This document shows positions 8,406-11,635 of a stretch of DNA of 11,635 nucleotides, in pieces; within the stretch, counting starts at the first letter, position 1; the number at the start of each line of letters is the position of its first letter. The stretch is from the NCBI GenBank assembly GCA_029747585.1, contig JAPEVF010001274.1:1-11635 (forward strand), given 5' to 3'. The DNA comes from Pleurotus djamor. Lineage: Eukaryota > Basidiomycota > Agaricomycetes > Agaricales > Pleurotaceae. A model generated the notes under the pieces. The model made no database searches and had not been told where the DNA came from. It saw only the letters and a program-made list of their open reading frames with translations. A program made the position numbers and the translations under genes.

Positions 8406-9589
8406 GCTCTGCTCAAGCACCCTTCCTATAGCCATCGGTCTACGGGAACCATTCACGGCGACGAGAGCGCGTGGTTTCGTGCCACATGAACGGTATAGGG
8501 AGCAGGAGGACGAGGACGAGGAGGAAAGCTCGCTGATGGCCATATTCCACTGCCTCTAGCTCCTCCGCCCACCCCATCCCTCCAGATCACACAAACATGG
8601 AGATGAACTCTATCCGCCAATACCAAGATACCCTGCGTATCATCAATCCTCGGTTCGCGGTACTCGGTACCGTGTATACTGTTAACTCTCAGTGTCCAAG
8701 GCAGTTCGGCCGCTGCTACCCCTACCGCTTCGAGGACCCAGTTACTTGCGGACTTCTTGGCTCCCATCATTCGCGCTGAAGCTGGTCCTCTTTACTGTTG
8801 TGCTACTGCCGCGTTGTCAGCGACCTTAGTGGGGTTGATGAAAAAGAAAAGGAAGAGAAGAGGTGGTGGTGGAGCTGGAGCTGGACTCTGTATCGATGTT
8901 ACTAGCAGCCGGACAGCGCGACGCCTTCGCTCTTGCTGCTACGCCTCATGCAGCCGTTCATCCTACCATCACTATTACCACGATTATCGTTGCGGTCGCC
9001 GCTGCCTCCTGGACCCTCCGCTAACGACGGAGGTTGTCTACGACAGACGGCGAAAGCAGCGATGGAGGTCCGTACCACCTGTAGACTGGGTAGAAGGAAG
9101 GAGGGACAGATGAGTAGAAGAGGCTGATGGTTGACTTCAGCGTGGTCGTGGTCAAGGGATGGTCTTGGTTGTACCTCTGCCCTCTCCCCGTCGGCTTTCT
9201 GCTCGGTTACCCCCACGGCTACCTCTACGCACGTAGGTTATTATGACCGCTCGTCCCACCGTTGCGCTGGTCCTATAGCTACTGCCACCGTTCGTTGGTC
9301 TCTTGATCACCCGCCACTGGCAACGTTACCTCTAGGAAAGAACGGACCACGGACCACGCAGATGGATGATACTCTGGACTCCTCCGTACCGTGAACCGTG
9401 GACGAAGGTTCGAAGATAGTTGACCGTGTCACCGTGACGCTGTGTGCGTTACGCGAAGTCACCCTTATTCACTGTTCAACCTTGAGGTTCATGAAGGCGT
9501 ATGGTTGGTTGGTCGGTGGACGAATGGTCGAGCTGATGGGCGCGGGGACGAGATGGGATGTCCATGGAAGACACAGTTATCTACCATTG

Positions 9590-10170
9590 AGCATGATTGC
9601 TTATTTTACTCGATACGACTCGGACTTTCTAATGGCCTCATCCTTCCTATTTCCTATCGTCCCCTCCTCTTGTCGTTATCGTCTTGTCTCCGTGCTTCCT
9701 TTTACCTTCATTCCTTTTACCCTTGGCTCTACTACCTTCACTACGTACCTTGACCATCTTGACCACCTATCATATATCATCTCTTATCTCTTACCTCTAA
9801 CCACCTACCTCTTACCACCACATCACCTCATCACCTCTTACCTCTCCGACTTCACGTCCACGTCCCCTCTGTACGTAGGGTCGGGTACTTGCTTTTTCGT
9901 CTTCTCCGTTTGCCGTTTCAGCATGTACTCTATCTATCGATGCCATCACGTTTGGATATGGCTTTCGTCGTACGGTACTTACGCACATACTCTAGGCTCA
10001 CGAACGACCGAGCTACTAGGTACCTTGTTTTTATACTTCCTTCCCCCAAACCTTCCCTTGGATTTCGATTACGCACCACCTACCATACGACCTACCCTAC
10101 GCATGTCTTTCCTATACTCTTCCAACTCGAGCACATCCACACTGATCCGTTTGTGCTCGTCAATATTCAA
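9590..10170 (+). other. Pyrimidine-rich tract
   Basis: Strong C/T excess on the plus strand; for example only 10 of 60 bases at 9661-9720 are purines. It contains loosely repeated cttacct, ccacctac and tcacctc words around 9750-9850. An open frame crosses it, but the composition alone explains that, since stop codons need purines. It may be untranslated transcript, promoter-type CT-rich DNA or spacer; no gene is supported. Confidence 0.7.
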
Positions 10171-10190
10171 TAATCGATAATCGATAATCC
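10171..10190 (+). repeat. TAATCGA tandem repeat in an AT-rich stretch
   Basis: Two full TAATCGA units followed by TAATCC. It opens an AT-rich stretch (10160-10240) between the pyrimidine-rich and purine-rich tracts. Confidence 0.7.
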
Positions 10191-10328
10191 AAAATCCTCC
10201 CAAAATATTCCATATCCAAAAAATGATTAAGTATAGAGTACAAAAGCGCGCTGCACATCCAATGTAACCGTGTACCATGTAAGTACCAAGTCCTACTCTG
10301 AGGAAACCAAGAAAGCGTAAAGCGTCAA

Positions 10329-10346
10329 GTGTGGAAAGTGTGGAAA
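10329..10346 (+). repeat. GTGTGGAAA direct repeat, two units
   Basis: Two perfect 9-bp units head to tail, just before the paired AAACGTTT palindromes. Confidence 0.85.
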
Positions 10347-10365
10347 GGAAAATTTTAAGTTTTAG

Positions 10366-10382
10366 AAACGTTTTAAACGTTT
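10366..10382. repeat. Paired AAACGTTT palindromes
   Basis: AAACGTTT, itself a perfect palindrome, occurs at 10366-10373 and 10375-10382 with one T between. Such iterated palindromes can bind a dimeric protein, but no known fungal site is recognised here. Confidence 0.7.
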
Positions 10383-10389
10383 AAATGAA

Positions 10390-11380
10390 GTTGATGTAAT
10401 GTAACGTGGGGTAGCGTAGGATGGTCTGGTAAGTATGGTGGAGGGGAGAGGGTGAAGAGGTCGTTCAGCCGGTCGTTCGTATCCTTGTATGTGTGGGGTG
10501 CGTTGTAAGTAGGATGTGGAGGAAGTACTAATACGAATAATAAAACAAAAAACAAAGGTCCGACGGAGAAGAAAGAAGGAAGAACGAGCAGGAGAATCTT
10601 GTAAGAGTAAGAGCAAGTCGTGGAGTGCGTGAAAAGGGACGTCCGTAAGAGCATGAGGTGTAAGTAGGTGGGTAATAGAGGTGTGTAGCGAGGGCAGTGA
10701 TAGGTGTTGGGAGCGTGATGGGTGGTAGGTAGAGGGTAGAAGGTACATAAGACGTAACATCATGCATCAGGCGTCAAGCGTCCATGGTGGGGCATAAAGC
10801 AAAGAAAGCAAAGAAGGGCGGGCATGGAGAAACGACAGGAACCCAAACCAATCCACACGAAGATACTAAACAAGATCATAACCAAGACGGACGCCGACAC
10901 AAAACAAGCAAAAAAGGGTACGAACGGACGAGCGGCATGAACAAGGGCGTCACAGACGTAAAATGGCTGAGCGCAGTAGATGGGGATGGATGGGATAACG
11001 ACGACCGACGATCCAATAGACAGACACATAAGACGAAGACATAAAACAATATATATAATTGGATATGGATATGGCGAGGAGATATACGGACGATGGGACG
11101 ATGTGATGAGAGGATGAGGTGGGAGAATACATGAAATAATGCGTAAAAAATATGCGATTGTGATGTGGACAGACAGAGAACACAGATAGAGACGAACACA
11201 GATAGAGGAGAGATGCGATGAGGGGGCGTACGGACAATGACCACGAACCACGAACCAAAAAGGCGGGAATAACGAAAACACGAGCTGAGGGAGCAGCGGA
11301 AGGAGTAGGAGATGGAGACGGGTAGACGGAAGTAGAGAAGAATGAAAAAGAGAAGGGAAGAAACGAAAAAGTGGGGCGTN
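10390..11380 (-). other. Purine-rich tract (pyrimidine-rich on the minus strand), 3' of the G-alpha gene
   Basis: Strong A/G excess on the plus strand; for example 47 of 60 bases at 10561-10620 are purines. It lies directly downstream of the minus-strand G-alpha stop codon, so part of it should be that gene's 3' UTR, which would be CU-rich RNA. Long minus-strand open frames here (10362-10763 and 10760-11281) are a by-product of the pyrimidine bias and show no protein family signature. Nothing else is recognised in this kilobase. Confidence 0.6.
11178..11207 (+). repeat. Short tandem repeat, 16-bp period
   Basis: GAACACAGATAGAG at 11178-11191 is repeated exactly at 11194-11207. A related small repeat (cacgaac twice) follows near 11243-11256. 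Confidence 0.85.
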
Positions 11381-11384
11381 GGGG

Positions 11385-11484
11385 CTATAGTATCCCCGAA
11401 TCCTTCAACGCATTCTGCAGTATCGTCTCCTTCACAGCCGCGAAAACCAGCCGTATATTCGTCGTATCCGTCGCCTGCGTCAAG
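11385..11484 (-). CDS. Heterotrimeric G-protein alpha subunit, last exon (3' end of gene)
   Basis: G-alpha subunits are membrane-associated GTPases that relay signals from seven-helix receptors, in fungi chiefly pheromone and nutrient receptors. The exon (100 nt, minus strand) begins after acceptor gtgtag with one base of a split codon and encodes 32 residues and TAG. They are [18 protein letters not shown] then [14 protein letters not shown], matching the end of G-alpha: the guanine-contacting TCAT motif (here TQAT), strand beta6, and helix alpha5 whose tip docks into the receptor. The residue four from the end is Ser, so the Cys that pertussis toxin modifies in Gi-type subunits is absent. 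The remaining exons, with P-loop and switch regions, lie beyond the right edge. Family assignment is confident despite the short length; which fungal G-alpha class it belongs to cannot be told from this exon. Confidence 0.88.
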
Positions 11485-11635
11485 CTACACAAAAAAGGGA
11501 AAAGATCATATATCAGTAATTGCGGCAAGCGAACCAACACGCGCAGACGAAAGGGAAGAGAAGAGAAGAGGAAGAGGAAAGACAACACTAACGCCGACAA
11601 CGACAGCGGCGGCAGTAGCAGCGAAGGGCGGTGAA
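11485..11635 (-). other. Intron of the G-alpha gene, running off the right edge
   Basis: Read on the minus strand this stretch ends in a pyrimidine tract and gtgtag, with a good branch-like ttactgat about 35 bases before the end of the intron. No G-alpha residues such as the NKxD region are found in any frame up to the window edge, so the intron seems to be at least 151 nt, longer than the introns of the importin gene. A donor inside the window followed by an unrecognised exon cannot be fully excluded. Confidence 0.5.

Larger units (their letters stand above)
7748..9590 (+). pseudogene. Coding-like Ser/Thr/Ala/Pro-rich fragments in shifting frames; possible decayed gene
   Basis: No intact gene is visible over 1.8 kb, but short plus-strand stretches look more like low-complexity coding sequence than spacer. 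Examples: SVEKSNTEPEYPSHFQPSAR at 7748 on, TTILPSTSATIAATSMTTTA near 8020-8080, GTAMVPTTAAASALLPSTSP near 8271-8330, and SVQGSSAAATPTASRTQLLA near 8691-8750 running on to a Leu/Ala-rich run and KKKRKRR near 8840-8862. Neighbouring fragments are in different frames or are separated by TGA/TAG in the same frame. This fits a decayed gene for a disordered Ser/Thr-rich protein, or a gene with undetected introns, or chance in simple-sequence DNA. No domain is recognised, and I cannot place convincing introns. Confidence 0.22.

Noticed and set aside
8137..8559. 140-codon plus-strand open frame
   Set aside because: Composition is Arg/Leu/Trp-rich and unlike the coding-like Ser/Thr fragments in another frame; no homology recognised.
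9398..10180. 260-codon open frame on the plus strand
   Set aside because: Most of it lies in pyrimidine-rich DNA where stop codons are rare by composition; the product is repetitive in Leu, Ser, Thr and Tyr with no domain and no splice structure.
10362..10763. 133-codon open frame on the minus strand
   Set aside because: Same compositional cause as its neighbour; no family signature and no ATG context or intron evidence.
10760..11281. 173-codon hydrophobic open frame on the minus strand, with shorter ones overlapping
   Set aside because: It lies in the pyrimidine-rich strand just after the G-alpha stop; the hydrophobic look follows from C/T-rich codons, and other frames are equally open.
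1..11635. CRISPR arrays, transposase or reverse transcriptase genes, rRNA, riboswitches
   Set aside because: No spaced repeat arrays, no RT, integrase or transposase motifs, no terminal inverted repeats and no rRNA sequence were seen on either strand.

Overview
The window looks like nuclear DNA of a filamentous basidiomycete, probably an agaricomycete. A 2.9-kb coding sequence is cut by 13 short introns (53-113 nt) with donors of the gtacgt/gtatgt/gtgagt kind and tag/cag acceptors. There is also a HET-domain gene, a nuclear-type tRNA-Trp with a short intron, and the last exon of a fungal heterotrimeric G-protein alpha subunit. No bacterial, organellar or viral gene was recognised.

Layout: (1) 1-3841, plus strand: importin beta-3 (karyopherin Kap121/importin-5 family), 5' end outside the window, 14 exons visible, giving 962 codons plus stop. 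It stops well before the C-terminal HEAT repeats known from animal importin-5. (2) 3842-4293: 3' flank and intergenic DNA. (3) 4294-4378, minus strand: tRNA-Trp(CCA) with a 13-nt intron, followed by a T4 terminator; a degenerate tRNA-like stretch lies at 4475-4553. (4) 4720-6688, plus strand: a HET-domain (heterokaryon incompatibility-type) gene. Its frame is broken at two single N bases and at one further point near 5112-5187. (5) 6689-7100: intergenic DNA holding a perfect ATCACGTGAT palindrome. (6) About 7100-7747, plus strand: a possible spliced reading frame with a hydrophobic N-terminal anchor, not identified. (7) 7748-9590: no intact gene; short Ser/Thr/Ala/Pro-rich coding-like stretches in changing plus-strand frames, a G14 run and a TGA/TAG-interrupted frame, possibly a decayed gene. 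(8) 9590-10170 is strongly pyrimidine-rich on the plus strand, 10160-10390 is AT-rich with small repeats and palindromes, and 10390-11380 is strongly purine-rich. (9) 11385-11484, minus strand: last exon of a G-alpha gene; the rest of that gene lies beyond the right edge.

The recognised genes do not form a pathway: nuclear import, tRNA supply, non-self recognition and G-protein signalling simply sit side by side, as is usual in fungal chromosomes. The conserved genes (importin, tRNA, G-alpha) flank a less conserved interior holding the HET gene and the decayed-looking region. All four N bases are single and sit beside homopolymers or G runs. The two in coding sequence behave as spurious one-base insertions, so part of the broken appearance of the HET gene is a sequence-quality matter rather than biology. 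I found no convincing new biological system. The best leads are the shortened importin, the state of the HET gene, the unidentified 7100-9590 region and the sharp strand-composition switch near 10.2 kb.
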